A DNA stretch of 64,000 nucleotides from Tolypothrix tenuis PCC 7101. GTDB lineage: Bacteria > Cyanobacteriota > Cyanobacteriia > Cyanobacteriales > Nostocaceae. The first letter of the stretch is position 1, and every line of letters starts with the position of its first letter. A model generated the notes under the pieces. That model saw nothing but the letters and a program-made list of their open reading frames with translations. It had not been told where the DNA came from and ran no database searches. Below, in pieces: positions 37,291 through 47,342 of this stretch. The stretch covers positions 2,017,477 through 2,081,476 of the forward strand of contig NZ_AP018248.1 in NCBI RefSeq assembly GCF_002368295.1. Direction: 5' to 3'. The position numbers and the translations under genes were made by a program.

Positions 37291-37420
37291 ATCAATACTT
37301 GTCAGTTAAGGGCAAAAGGGGAAGGGGAAAAGGGGCAATAAAAAACCTTTAACCCTTAATCTTTCACCTTTCCCCCAAACTAAATTCAGAGTTGAAAATC
37401 CTTAACCGAGCAGTATTGAT
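37291..37420. repeat. miniature palindromic element (ATCAATACT family), copy A
   Basis: 130 bp bounded by ATCAATACT and its complement AGTATTGAT, with GTTAAGG and CCTTAACCG just inside. A related element lies at 55940-56038. A pyrimidine-purine core (AAAGGGGAAGGGG / CCTTTCCCCC) separates the arms. Resembles a MITE or intergenic palindrome. Confidence 0.6.
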
Positions 37421-37536
37421 ATTAGGAATAATATTTGATTGTTGAAATTACCCATTTAGGGTGCGTTACGGCTTATGCCTAACACACACTACATGGTAAT
37501 GAGATTTTTTCAGGAATTAAATCGGATTGCTATGTC

Positions 37537-40500
37537 TTACTTACTCATCATTAAATTATTGGATTTATCCTGGCTTTTGTTACTTAAATCTTCCACAATC
37601 GAAATTAAAGTTTCTTCTAAATATGGCTTAGTTAAGTAAGCTGTTGCCCCTAAAGCTTGAGCAAGTTGACGATGTTTCTCTGCACTACGCGAAGTGAGAA
37701 TTACTATAGGTAAATCTGAGAGATTTGGGCTTTGACGGATATTCGATAAAAGTTCAAAGCCATTCATGCGGGGCATTTCTAAATCAGAAATTACTACTTT
37801 TATTTCTGGATGTCTTTGTAATTGTTCTAGTGCTTCCACACCATTTTGTGCTTGTAATATTTGATAACCAGATTTCTGCAATGTTAAAGAAATAGTTTGT
37901 CGCAAACTAATAGCATCATCAACTACTAAAAGCACAGCCGATGACTTGGGATTAACTAATGTCACTTGGCTTACTTGCGTTGGTGTTGTATGGCTGACAG
38001 GAGAAGCGGCTAATAGAGGTGTAGAGTTAGTATTAACGCTTGATAGACTTAAAGCTGCTTTATTTGCCAAATAAGTAGTTGATGGCGCACTACTTTCTAG
38101 GGTTGCTTGCATTTCATAAGACTCTAAAAGCAGGGTTGGATCGATGACTAAGATGAGAGTACCATTAGCTAAACTACTACAACCATAAATATATTTCGGG
38201 GGAGCGATCGCATTTCCTAAAGGTCTAATTACTAGCTCTTGTTCGCCGATAATTTGGTCAACTTCTAAGCCAAACATTTCTTGATTGTGCCGCAGTAATA
38301 ACACAGGTTCTTGAGTAATTCCTGTATCATAAGCAGTTTGGGAATTATTCAGATTAACATTATTCAGTAATGGCCCGTGATAATACATCAAATCAGAAAT
38401 GCGGCTGAGGCTAACCATACGCTGCTCTTGGTCTGTGTTGTAGTACAGTACTTTTCTGCCATCAAATTCTTTAATTTGTTGCTCTGAAGGAATTAATATT
38501 TTTTCCAGGTTATCTAGCAGTAAGGCATAGAAAATCCCATCTGCTTGCACCAGCATTAATTTATCTGTAGTCATAGAAAAAGGAACTTTAAGTATAAATT
38601 TTGTGCCTTGGTTAGGAAATGATTTCACCGAGATTGAGCCATTGAGCGCGTGTAATTGCAATCGCACAATATCTAAACCCATACCTCTACCAGAAATTTC
38701 ACTTACCTGTTCGGCGGTAGAAAATCCCGGTGCAAACATCAAATCGAGAATTTCTGATTCAGTCGGGTTATAAACATCAGTGAATAGATTTACTTCAACA
38801 GCTTTTTGGCGAATTTTTTCTAAATTTATACCTTGACCATCATCCCTAACTTCAATTACAGTTTGGCTACCTTGATGATATGCAGAAATTTCGATGACAG
38901 CTTGTTCTGGTTTACCCAGAGATTGCCGAACTTGTGGAGTTTCAATACCGTGATCGAATGCATTACGTACTAAATGTAATAGTGGATCGTAGAGTTTTTC
39001 TGCGATCGCTTTATCTACTAATACATCAGTACCGCTAACTTTAAAGTCTACCAGTTTGGCATAAACATTCCCCATTTTTTTCACCATTTGCGGGAATCGA
39101 TTCATGATATTGCCTAACGGCGACATTCTGGCTTCCACTAAGTTATCGATAATATTCAGCGTTAATCTCTGCTTTTTCTCACTCAGTTGATTAGCTTGTG
39201 TCAGTAATAAATCTAAAGATTCAGTAATTTCTTGTAATTGCAGAGCTTCTTCCATAGCCTCATGCAACGTCATCTGAAATTCTGTATAGACATCCATTTC
39301 TAAAGCATCAAATTTCACAGGTGAAAAATTTTGTTGATGCTGTAATACAGCAGTTTGCATCTGTAACGGTAAATCACCCAGTTGAATTAAGATGCTTTGC
39401 TGTTTGTTGAGCCGCTGTACTAATTGGTCAATAATGTCTCTAACTTGTTCATCTTGTAACATCCGCTGTTTTTGCTTAATTAATAGTTCTCCTGCCAGGT
39501 AATTAAGGCGTTGTAATCCATCTGTATCTACTCGCACAAAAGAATGTTGACGTGAATTCTTTTGGACATTAGCAGAAATTTTATCTTCTATTTCCTGATG
39601 AATATCAACAGCGGCAGTTTTAATATTTGCAACTACTGGTTCTGGCACAGCTAAGGAAGTAATTGTTGCTGTTTCAGGTACAGGTTGGGTAATTTCTGGA
39701 CTTTCTGAAGTCTCTACAATTTCATAAGTTGAATTTAAACTAACTTCTCCTCCCCAAATTTTTTCAAGTAAATTATCAGCCTCTGTTGTTGGAGGAGCTA
39801 TTTCTTTAAAGACTAATAGTTGTTGCAGCTTAGGACTATCCAGCCAATTTTTTTCTTGATTTGTGACCGGAGGATATTTTTTATATACTTGAGCTAATTT
39901 ACCAATTTGCTGTTGTAATGTAGAAACTATAGAAGTATCACCATTTACTGGCTGTTCTGAATCATAAAATCTGACCACAGCAAGAATAATTGTGAATATC
40001 ACACCTTGGCGATAAAGGTGAAGACTTTGGCTATCTTCCGCCTCTTGGATAAAATCTAAAAATTGACTTAACCAATGTTCAATATAAGTCAGTAAGTCTT
40101 CATCTTCAGGTGCTACTAGCAAAGACAAACTTAAATCTTCTTGAGGGATTTGCCGATAATGATTAAACCAGCCAAAAATATAGCGGATAACTTGAATATA
40201 AAACTTAGCTTGTGCTGGAGTTAAGGGTTGCTTTTTGAGATTGCCAGATGTAATTAAAAATTTATATAATTGCTTAATTTGAGTTTGTAAATCGTTGTGA
40301 TCAATAGATAAATTATTAACTGTATTTAGCTCATGTGTAGCTAGATTAGCTAAACTTTGCAAAGCTAAACTAGGTTCTCCCCCAGAAGTGCGATCGCCAG
40401 CTAATACAGCCGCTTGTGCCTGCTGTAAATTAGCAAGAGCAGCTTCAGCAATGCGATATGCTTGATCGGGGTTAGCTGTCAGCGCTGCCAGAATAGTTTG

Positions 40501-41127
40501 AGCGATCGCGCCAAAACCAGGTAAATTCAAAGATTCTGCTAAACCAATAAATATCTCCGCTTGCTCTCGCAGCAAATTAGCTATTTCTGTACTATCAATA
40601 TTGCTATTTAAAGCTTCTGTAATACTTTCTATGCGTTGTTGTACTCCTACTTCAAAGATAGATTGCACAATATCAAATCCTAGTTCTTCTGAAGTGGGAA
40701 TATGTGCTTCACCACCGAAAGCATCGCCTAGTTTTTCTTGTAGATGTACAAATACAGAAGCTGCTCGCTCAAGTAATTCTTCAGTATTGATATCACAACC
40801 TGTTAGTTCTGCGGTAAGTGCTAAATTTAGACATTCATAACCTTGCAATATCAGTGTTTGTAATTGAGAATCAATAATAACATTTGGGTTATATAAAGCA
40901 TTAAATACATCTTCTAAAGAGTGGGCAATAGTTTGAATTCCTTCTAGCCCTACATTAGCAGCACCCCCTTTAATTGTATGAGTTGCTCTCATTAATTCAT
41001 GGACTTTAGCTGTACTAAAATTCTCAGATAATGTATATATTTCTTGTTCAATAATTTGTAATAATTCTGGAGCTTCAGCTAAAAAATAGATGTATCCTTG
41101 TTCGCGAATATCATTATCTGTAGTCAT
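37537..41127 (-). CDS. pixL: CheA-like hybrid histidine kinase PixL (Hpt-CheA-CheW-REC)
   Basis: 1196-residue CheA-type kinase. Hpt domain at the N-terminus with phosphorylated His50 (MRATHTIKGGAANVG). Hydrophilic linker rich in Gln/Asn to ~residue 500, then the CheA dimerisation and ATPase domains (VRNAFDHGIETPQVRQSLGK, DDGQGINLEKIR, GRGMGLDIVRLQLHALNGSI), a CheW-like module (~860-1000), and a C-terminal receiver (LLVVDDAISLRQTISLTLQ; phosphoacceptor in VVISDLEMPRMNG). This is the architecture of PixL and PtxE in cyanobacterial phototaxis. It is last in the minus-strand cluster and receives signals from the PixJ-like receptor 126 bp upstream. Confidence 0.9.
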   Translation of the reverse strand: MTTDNDIREQGYIYFLAEAPELLQIIEQEIYTLSENFSTAKVHELMRATHTIKGGAANVGLEGIQTIAHSLEDVFNALYNPNVIIDSQLQTLILQGYECLNLALTAELTGCDINTEELLERAASVFVHLQEKLGDAFGGEAHIPTSEELGFDIVQSIFEVGVQQRIESITEALNSNIDSTEIANLLREQAEIFIGLAESLNLPGFGAIAQTILAALTANPDQAYRIAEAALANLQQAQAAVLAGDRTSGGEPSLALQSLANLATHELNTVNNLSIDHNDLQTQIKQLYKFLITSGNLKKQPLTPAQAKFYIQVIRYIFGWFNHYRQIPQEDLSLSLLVAPEDEDLLTYIEHWLSQFLDFIQEAEDSQSLHLYRQGVIFTIILAVVRFYDSEQPVNGDTSIVSTLQQQIGKLAQVYKKYPPVTNQEKNWLDSPKLQQLLVFKEIAPPTTEADNLLEKIWGGEVSLNSTYEIVETSESPEITQPVPETATITSLAVPEPVVANIKTAAVDIHQEIEDKISANVQKNSRQHSFVRVDTDGLQRLNYLAGELLIKQKQRMLQDEQVRDIIDQLVQRLNKQQSILIQLGDLPLQMQTAVLQHQQNFSPVKFDALEMDVYTEFQMTLHEAMEEALQLQEITESLDLLLTQANQLSEKKQRLTLNIIDNLVEARMSPLGNIMNRFPQMVKKMGNVYAKLVDFKVSGTDVLVDKAIAEKLYDPLLHLVRNAFDHGIETPQVRQSLGKPEQAVIEISAYHQGSQTVIEVRDDGQGINLEKIRQKAVEVNLFTDVYNPTESEILDLMFAPGFSTAEQVSEISGRGMGLDIVRLQLHALNGSISVKSFPNQGTKFILKVPFSMTTDKLMLVQADGIFYALLLDNLEKILIPSEQQIKEFDGRKVLYYNTDQEQRMVSLSRISDLMYYHGPLLNNVNLNNSQTAYDTGITQEPVLLLRHNQEMFGLEVDQIIGEQELVIRPLGNAIAPPKYIYGCSSLANGTLILVIDPTLLLESYEMQATLESSAPSTTYLANKAALSLSSVNTNSTPLLAASPVSHTTPTQVSQVTLVNPKSSAVLLVVDDAISLRQTISLTLQKSGYQILQAQNGVEALEQLQRHPEIKVVISDLEMPRMNGFELLSNIRQSPNLSDLPIVILTSRSAEKHRQLAQALGATAYLTKPYLEETLISIVEDLSNKSQDKSNNLMMSK

Positions 41128-41253
41128 ATATTTAAATTATTTACTGTTTGGTATGTGGGGTTTGGGGGTTGGTGTTCGGGTTTTTGTCTTTGTCCCCATT
41201 ACCAATTACCCCTTACCCAGTCCCCAATCCCTACTCCCCAGTCCCCAATCCCA

Positions 41254-44200
41254 TTAATTAACCTTAAACTTACTGGCAGTTGCTAATAGTTCTTTCGCCA
41301 TCCCCGATAATTGTTGGAAGACAGCTGCAATTTCATGAGATTCTGCAACAGTTTTGTGGGAAATTTCTGCCACATCTTTCATACTTGAAGTGACTGTCAC
41401 AGACTGAGACATTTGTTTTTGAGTAGCTTCGCTAATTCTTTGGAGTAACTGGCTAATTTCAGCTGTTGCACTCACAATAGCGTTTAAATTGTGTCGCGCA
41501 TCATTGACAAGATTTGTTCCTTCAACAACTTGTTGAATACCTGTTTCCATTGCCACTGCAACTTCGCCAGTTTCTGCTTGAATTTCTTGCACTAGTTTTT
41601 CAATTTCGATTGTGGCTGCGGCTGACTGGCGAGATAAAGAACGAACTTCATCAGCTACCACTGCAAAACCTTTACCATATTCACCTGCACGGGTGGCTTC
41701 AATGGCAGCATTCAAAGCTAGAACGTTTGTTTGGGTGGCAAAATTACTAATTAAGTTCACCACTTTCGAGATTTTTTGCGAAGATTCGCTGAGGCGTTTA
41801 ATCTTTTTACTAGTTTGGGCAACAGTTTCACGAATCCCTTGGATAGCTTGTACAGTCAAGTTCATCGCCGCATCACCAGACTCGACAGTTTGGTTAGCTT
41901 GTTTAACTGCAACTTGTACCAATTCAGCGTTGGATACCACAGCTTTTGTTGAGTCAACCATTTGTTGAATATCATTCAAGGCTGCGGCCATTTCTTGGGA
42001 TTGTTGGTTGGCTAATTGGGTAAGTCCAACTAATGATGCTTCACTAGTATCGGAAGTTTGGGCAACTTGTTGGGCTGCAGACTGTACTTGGATGACAATT
42101 TGCCGGAGTGCTTGCAAGGTATTATTGTAAGCATCAGCAATTGTACCCAGTTCATCCTCTGTAATCGGCGCACGCACTGTCAAGTTACCATTGAGAGCAG
42201 GTCTGAGTGCTGTTAGTAGTTGAATAGAACGCTGTTGTAGTAATTCTTTAGCGGCTTTTTCTCTGGCGGCTGCTTCGGCTAATTGGGCTGACTGTGCTTT
42301 GACTTGTTGCAAATACTCGGTTTGTTGTAATGCTAACCCTAACTGATCGGAAGTCCGTGCTAGCAAGTTCATTTCCGATTCTTCCCAATCACGAGGCCCA
42401 GTGTTTTGATAAACCGCTAATAATCCCCACAGTTGTTCGCCAAAGAATATTGGTACAGTTACATAAGCTCTGACTTCAAATTTCTCTAATGCTTCAATGT
42501 GGCAAACAGAATGTCCGGCAGTGTAGATATCATTTGTAGCAAAACAGTCACCTTTTTGATATTTACCAATTTGGGCGCACTCTTGTACTTGGGTATCTTT
42601 CCAGACAGTTTTTTTCTCAGGCCCTACCAATTTTACCCAACCATGACTGACTGATTCAGCGACAAATTCGCCACTCCAATCGGGGTTAAACTTATAGATA
42701 CAGGCGCGATCACATTTGAGTAATTGCCGTAAATCTTGTGTGGATGTTTTGAATATTTCTTCCACGTCTAAAGATTGGCGAACACGATCCACTAGTTTTG
42801 TTAAAGCTTTTTCTTGTTCGGCAATCTGAGCTAATTTTTCCGATTTAATTCGTACTTGATCGAAATATTCGATTTGTGATTTAGCTAAACTAAATTGCAA
42901 GCCAATTTGCTCTAAAAAGTTAATTTCCCAGTTTTTCCATTCACGAGTTTCTGAGTTTTGATAAGCTCCTAATAAGCCCCATAATTTTTCCCCTAAGAAA
43001 ATAGGAACTATCATACAAGATTGAACTTCAAACTGCTCTAGAATTTCTATATGACAAGCCGAAAATCCAGCTTGGTGAATGTCTTTTACAACTAAGTTTT
43101 CGCCCTTAGCATATCTACCACCTTCGGTTTCTTGCAAATAGCTATCTTCCCAGACAGTATTGAGATCTGGCCCTACTAGCTTAACCCAACCGTGACCCAC
43201 TGATTCGGCGATAAACTCGCCACCCCAGTTAGCATTAAAACGATAAACTGCAACGCGATCGCAGCGCAGTGATTGGCGAACTTCTTGGGTAGTAATTTTG
43301 AAGATACTTTCTGTATCAAATGTTTGGCGAATGCGGTTGGCAATTTTAGTTAAGGTTTTTTCTTGTTCAACTATTTGTGTCAGTTGCTCATTTTTAGCTC
43401 GTACTTGTTCAAGATATTCCGCTTGGGAAATAGCAACACCAAATTGCAAGCCCATTTCTGTGAGGAAATTAACTTCCCAAGGTTGCCAATTACGTGGCCC
43501 AGAATTTTGATAAGCTGCTAATAAACCCCATAATTTCTGTCCCGATAAAACTGGAACTATGATATAGGCTTTCATTTCAAACTGCTCTAAAATCTCAACA
43601 TGACATTGAGAGTGATCAGCTTGATAAATATCACTAACAGCTATACTTTCACCTTTGGCGTAACGTCCGCCTTGGGTTTCTTGCAGGAAAGTATCTTCCC
43701 AAATAGTGTTCATATTTGGAGATACTAGTTTTACCCAAGCATTCCCTACAGATTCAGATACAAACTCACCACTCCAGTCGGGACGGAAGCGATATACGGC
43801 GACGCGATCGCAACGGAGGAATTGCCTGATTTCGTGAGTAGTTGTCTGAAATATTTTATCTATAGATGATAAATTGAGAATTCTATCAATAACTTTAACG
43901 ATAGATTTCTGTGCTAATATTTCCTGCTGGGTTTGCGTTTCGGATGTAAAGCTTTGGATTCTGTAGGCAATTTCTGTAGTCACTTGAGACAGTAAGGTAA
44001 TTTCTACTTCTTGCCATTCTCTAGCAGCAGCACAATGATTTACTACCAGCAAGCCCCAAACTCTATCGTTAACTACAATTGGTAAGCTTAAACAAGCTTG
44101 GATTTGAAATTTTTCTAAAAGTTGTTGTTGATAGGGTGTAACTTGAATCTGTGTAATATCATTAATAACCACAGGTTCTAAATATTCTTGACTCTCATAT

Positions 44201-44571
44201 AAACCAAAGGTAATACCTGGTAAATTTTCCTTGAGAGTAGGTGTCCAACCTCTGTTGATCGATTCTTCTAAAACAGTACCAGCCTCAGAAGTAGTAAACT
44301 GATAAATTAAGGCGCGATCGCTAACAATTTTTTCTCTAACTTGGGTAACAGTAACCTTCAATAGAGTATCTAAATCTGGCGCTTGGCGTAATTGGCTAGA
44401 TATACTTTGTAGTTGCTGCCGCCAACTCTTAAATTCCTGAGATACTGCATTTAATAAAGCCAATTCATCCCCAGCAATACTAGCTATTTCTGGACTACCA
44501 TTTTGATTTTCTAATGCTTCTTTTTTAGTAGCAGCATTACTATTGCTTTGGGCACTGCCATAATATTTCAT
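41254..44571 (-). CDS. pixJ: methyl-accepting phototaxis receptor PixJ-like, four GAF domains
   Basis: 1105-residue MCP-type receptor with no clear membrane segment. GAF1 (~45-210) lacks the chromophore cysteine. GAF2, GAF3 and GAF4 carry canonical Cys-His pairs at 323-324, 506-507 and 690-691. GAF2 has Trp291, Asp293, Cys323 and His324, a constant offset of +2 from Trp289, Asp291, Cys321 and His322 of AnPixJ, and the LQETQGGRY signature of red/green cyanobacteriochromes. GAF3 repeats the pattern; GAF4 is divergent (ECAQIGKY). HAMP-like region ~780-840, then the signalling tip QTNVLALNAAIEATRAGEYG near 947. Likely reads red/green light for gliding or hormogonium phototaxis. Confidence 0.88.
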   Translation of the reverse strand: MKYYGSAQSNSNAATKKEALENQNGSPEIASIAGDELALLNAVSQEFKSWRQQLQSISSQLRQAPDLDTLLKVTVTQVREKIVSDRALIYQFTTSEAGTVLEESINRGWTPTLKENLPGITFGLYESQEYLEPVVINDITQIQVTPYQQQLLEKFQIQACLSLPIVVNDRVWGLLVVNHCAAAREWQEVEITLLSQVTTEIAYRIQSFTSETQTQQEILAQKSIVKVIDRILNLSSIDKIFQTTTHEIRQFLRCDRVAVYRFRPDWSGEFVSESVGNAWVKLVSPNMNTIWEDTFLQETQGGRYAKGESIAVSDIYQADHSQCHVEILEQFEMKAYIIVPVLSGQKLWGLLAAYQNSGPRNWQPWEVNFLTEMGLQFGVAISQAEYLEQVRAKNEQLTQIVEQEKTLTKIANRIRQTFDTESIFKITTQEVRQSLRCDRVAVYRFNANWGGEFIAESVGHGWVKLVGPDLNTVWEDSYLQETEGGRYAKGENLVVKDIHQAGFSACHIEILEQFEVQSCMIVPIFLGEKLWGLLGAYQNSETREWKNWEINFLEQIGLQFSLAKSQIEYFDQVRIKSEKLAQIAEQEKALTKLVDRVRQSLDVEEIFKTSTQDLRQLLKCDRACIYKFNPDWSGEFVAESVSHGWVKLVGPEKKTVWKDTQVQECAQIGKYQKGDCFATNDIYTAGHSVCHIEALEKFEVRAYVTVPIFFGEQLWGLLAVYQNTGPRDWEESEMNLLARTSDQLGLALQQTEYLQQVKAQSAQLAEAAAREKAAKELLQQRSIQLLTALRPALNGNLTVRAPITEDELGTIADAYNNTLQALRQIVIQVQSAAQQVAQTSDTSEASLVGLTQLANQQSQEMAAALNDIQQMVDSTKAVVSNAELVQVAVKQANQTVESGDAAMNLTVQAIQGIRETVAQTSKKIKRLSESSQKISKVVNLISNFATQTNVLALNAAIEATRAGEYGKGFAVVADEVRSLSRQSAAATIEIEKLVQEIQAETGEVAVAMETGIQQVVEGTNLVNDARHNLNAIVSATAEISQLLQRISEATQKQMSQSVTVTSSMKDVAEISHKTVAESHEIAAVFQQLSGMAKELLATASKFKVN

Positions 44572-44674
44572 TTTACACCCCTAACTAACTTTAATTAGTA
44601 ATATTTAACTAGATTCAAACTGCAAGCAAAACTCTGGTAATCGAAAGCATAGTACTCCGATAAACTACCAAATT

Positions 44675-45148
44675 CTAATTATGATTACCCCATATAGAAG
44701 CTTGGATAATTGCTAAAGCATCTAAGGTAAACATCATATCTTCATTAGGGCTGATAAAGTAACCCTGTAAAAAAGGTGACATTGCTGGCGAAAACAGTTC
44801 CGCAGAATGTGTTTTCATTTCTTGAGTATTTAGCCACTCAATATCCGTCAATTGACGTACTAGTAAACCTAAAGATTTACCCTCATTTTCTATGACAATT
44901 GCCATCATTTTGACAACTAGATTGGAGCCTTGTAACAGCGAAGAATACCCTAGCATTTCCTCTAGATCGACTAACCACAGCATTTCACCACGCCAGTTAT
45001 AAATCCCCAAGACACAATTAGGCATTTGAGGAACACCGCAGATTTCTGCTAATGATATTTGTAAAACTTCAGTGATGTGCTGTAACTGAATTACGCCTGT
45101 ATCCTTGGCTCCCAAATTAAAACTTAAAAATTTTTGTTTGGTTTCCAA
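44675..45148 (-). CDS. pixI: CheW-like adaptor PixI
   Basis: 157-residue single CheW domain: QKFLSFNLGAKDTGVIQLQHITEVLQIS, CGVPQMPNCVLGIYNWRGEMLWLVDLEEMLGY, and GLLVRQLTDIEWL. It should couple the PixJ-like receptor to the PixL-like kinase. It is preceded by the CheY-like gene and followed by pixJ on the same strand, spacings 61 and 103 bp. Confidence 0.87.
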   Translation of the reverse strand: METKQKFLSFNLGAKDTGVIQLQHITEVLQISLAEICGVPQMPNCVLGIYNWRGEMLWLVDLEEMLGYSSLLQGSNLVVKMMAIVIENEGKSLGLLVRQLTDIEWLNTQEMKTHSAELFSPAMSPFLQGYFISPNEDMMFTLDALAIIQASIWGNHN

Positions 45149-45209
45149 AATAATTTTTCCTTTCTCAGGTAAAACTTTTTCTCTATTCCCTTATTCCCCA
45201 CTCCGCTAT

Positions 45210-45575
45210 TTAATGATTAATTAATCGCTGCAAAGTTTCTACTAATTCTTTGCGATCAACAGGTTTTGATAAATAAGCTTCCGCACCAAGCATATTTCCC
45301 CAAACTTTATCGACATCACCATGTTTGGTGGAGCAAAAAACTACAGGTATATTACTAGTCTGAGGATTAGTTTTTAGTTCTCGACAAATTTCATAGCCAC
45401 TTTTACCAGGCAAAATTACATCAAGAAATATGACATCAGGTTTAGTTTTATCTATTTGGTATTGAGCTTCTTCGCTAGTTTTAGCACTCATTACATAATA
45501 TCCTGCCTGTTGCAAGTATGTACTAATGATTTCCATATCTGTCAAACCATCTTCAACAACTAAAACAGTATTCAT
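45210..45575 (-). CDS. pixH: CheY-like response regulator PixH
   Basis: Single receiver domain: NTVLVVEDGLTDMEIISTYLQQ, phosphoacceptor in PDVIFLDVILPGKSGYEICREL, conserved Thr/Lys region in FCSTKHGDVDKVWGNMLGAEAYLSKPVDRKELVETL. The open frame continues 32 codons upstream, but the ATG at 45575 has an AGGA ribosome-binding site 8 nt away and matches the usual CheY start. The result is ~121 residues. It probably receives phosphate from PixL and feeds pilus motors. Confidence 0.88.
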   Translation of the reverse strand: MNTVLVVEDGLTDMEIISTYLQQAGYYVMSAKTSEEAQYQIDKTKPDVIFLDVILPGKSGYEICRELKTNPQTSNIPVVFCSTKHGDVDKVWGNMLGAEAYLSKPVDRKELVETLQRLINH

Positions 45576-46154
45576 ATTTATTCCTATTAAACTTATACTG
45601 TGATTTTCCACAAGAAAATTAGCTTTTACAAAGCTAATGCATTTTTTATACATTAGCCTCAGAAAAAGCACTTAAAAATCAAAATTAAGCATTAATTTTG
45701 ATAAAGAAAATATATTTAATTGTTATATTCAAATAGATTTTGTCAAAAACTTGTAAAAATAATGCTTTCTTTCTAACTTCAATTTCTACTTGAGGTTACA
45801 GGCTGTCGTTTAATGGGAACATAGACGCGTGCAAATGTGCATATTTCACCAATAGGATTTCAACTTTCGCTTAGTCAATAACCGAGATTTTTAGGGATAT
45901 CAGATGCGTCAGTCCTGAAACTATTGGTAAAACTGGGTGCATCTCTAAAATTGGGAGATCAAGTGATTAAATGCTGAAAAATCAGCTTAGTGGAATTTTT
46001 AGAGTTTAATACAAATTTTAAAAAGCTGGAAATTATCTGACTTAAACAGTTAGCTAATTTTCCTGCAAGAGGAATTTGGGTTTAATATTTTTTTTGATTA
46101 TATGTAGTCTCGTGAGCCAGTAACAACAGGTAATTACTCACAGTAATACTTGCA
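45576..46154. other. intergenic region between pixG-like and pixH-like genes
   Basis: About 580 bp, larger than other gaps in the cluster, so a separate promoter for pixH is possible. AT-rich, with no recognised coding frame. Confidence 0.5.
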
Positions 46155-47339
46155 TTACAAACTATTAACTTGAGGGGTGTGCTTCTTGATTGAGGAAGCT
46201 TGGACAGGTAAATACTTACGTACAACACCCATTACCTTATCACTAGCTACAGGTTTAGTCATAAAATCTGTAGAGCCAACTACTTTAGCGCGAACTCTAT
46301 CTAAAAGACCATCATTACCTGTGAGAATAATTATTGGTGTGTGAGCAAAGGCAGAAATTCGACGCAATTGGGTACAGATTTCGTAACCACTAGCAATAGG
46401 CATCATTAAATCCAAAAAAATCAAATCTGGCTTATTCTGAATCAGAATTGGTAAAGCTTGTACAGCATCGTGAATTTTGATAAATCTTAGCCCATGTGAA
46501 GTGATAATTTCTTCTAAAAGTTTTCCGACTTGGGGGCTATCATCTACACAGGCTATCAATGGTACATTGGGCTTTTGAGGTGTTGCTGATGTGGAATTTT
46601 TCGGAACTTCAACAATGTTTAAGGGTAAATCAGGTACTTCTATCAGTTCAATAATACCTTTAAGTATATAAGGCAGTAATGAACGAGCAACGGGTAATGG
46701 ATTTTGCTTCATTTTTACCGCTAAATCTCGTAGCGTATATTTTCCATTAATCAAATTTACAAAGTTATTGTAAACAGTTGGACTTACTAATTGCTGGAGT
46801 TGTTCTGGCTTACGAATTATAGGTGCTAAATCAGGATATAAATTTGCTAAACCGGCTTCTGACCAAATCTTCCAGGAATCATGCATCTGTTTTAAAGATA
46901 CATCTGCACTCGTAAAGCTCATGGGCATTTCTACAATCAATTCTTGGCTACGATTGCAAGTTACATCCGCAAAATCAGACTCCTGAGCTAAATCAAAAAA
47001 TAATTCTGCTATTGTATGTTCTACAATATTATGAAATTGCTCTCTTTGAATTTTTTGCTTTTTATATAAAATTTCTAAAAGCCGATAATCCCAATATTCA
47101 CTTGCTACGTCTTGAGAATTTAAACGTATCTTATCTACATCAATTTGCGGGCAGTTCTGCATCATTTCTCTGCGCCAACGGCGAAATGGATGAATTCCTC
47201 CTGATGCCCAAACTATTCGCCCTAAACGATAATAAAAGCTCCATTTGTGATCTTTTGCGCTTTTAAGATTTAACTTGCCATTGTACTGTAATTGCGTACA
47301 ACTTTTAAATTCATTAAGCACATTACCTAATATGACCAT
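46155..47339 (-). CDS. pixG: PatA/PixG-type response regulator (PATAN-REC)
   Basis: 394-residue regulator. The N-terminal PATAN/DUF4388 domain (LQYNGKLNLKSAKDHKWSFYYRLGRIVWASGGIHPFRRWRREM) is typical of PatA and PixG. A middle helical part follows, then a C-terminal receiver at ~265-385 (LIACVDDSPQVGKLLEEIITSHGL, PDLIFLDLMMPIASGYEICTQLRR, FMTKPVASDKVMGVVRKYL). PATAN regulators act on type IV pilus motor proteins. First gene of the minus-strand pix-like cluster. The upstream ~110 bp has three TGACTAA motifs. Confidence 0.88.
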   Translation of the reverse strand: MVILGNVLNEFKSCTQLQYNGKLNLKSAKDHKWSFYYRLGRIVWASGGIHPFRRWRREMMQNCPQIDVDKIRLNSQDVASEYWDYRLLEILYKKQKIQREQFHNIVEHTIAELFFDLAQESDFADVTCNRSQELIVEMPMSFTSADVSLKQMHDSWKIWSEAGLANLYPDLAPIIRKPEQLQQLVSPTVYNNFVNLINGKYTLRDLAVKMKQNPLPVARSLLPYILKGIIELIEVPDLPLNIVEVPKNSTSATPQKPNVPLIACVDDSPQVGKLLEEIITSHGLRFIKIHDAVQALPILIQNKPDLIFLDLMMPIASGYEICTQLRRISAFAHTPIIILTGNDGLLDRVRAKVVGSTDFMTKPVASDKVMGVVRKYLPVQASSIKKHTPQVNSL

Positions 47340-47342
47340 TTT

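Larger units (their letters stand above)
36873..37536. other. intergenic region between hybrid kinase and pixL
   Basis: About 660 bp. Upstream end of the hybrid kinase and downstream end of the pix-like cluster. It contains a 15-bp hairpin at 37183-37215, a miniature palindromic element at 37291-37420, a short inverted repeat around CGTGATG (37122-37144), and a GTGCGTTACG-type interspersed repeat at 37457-37500. No gene recognised. Confidence 0.6.
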
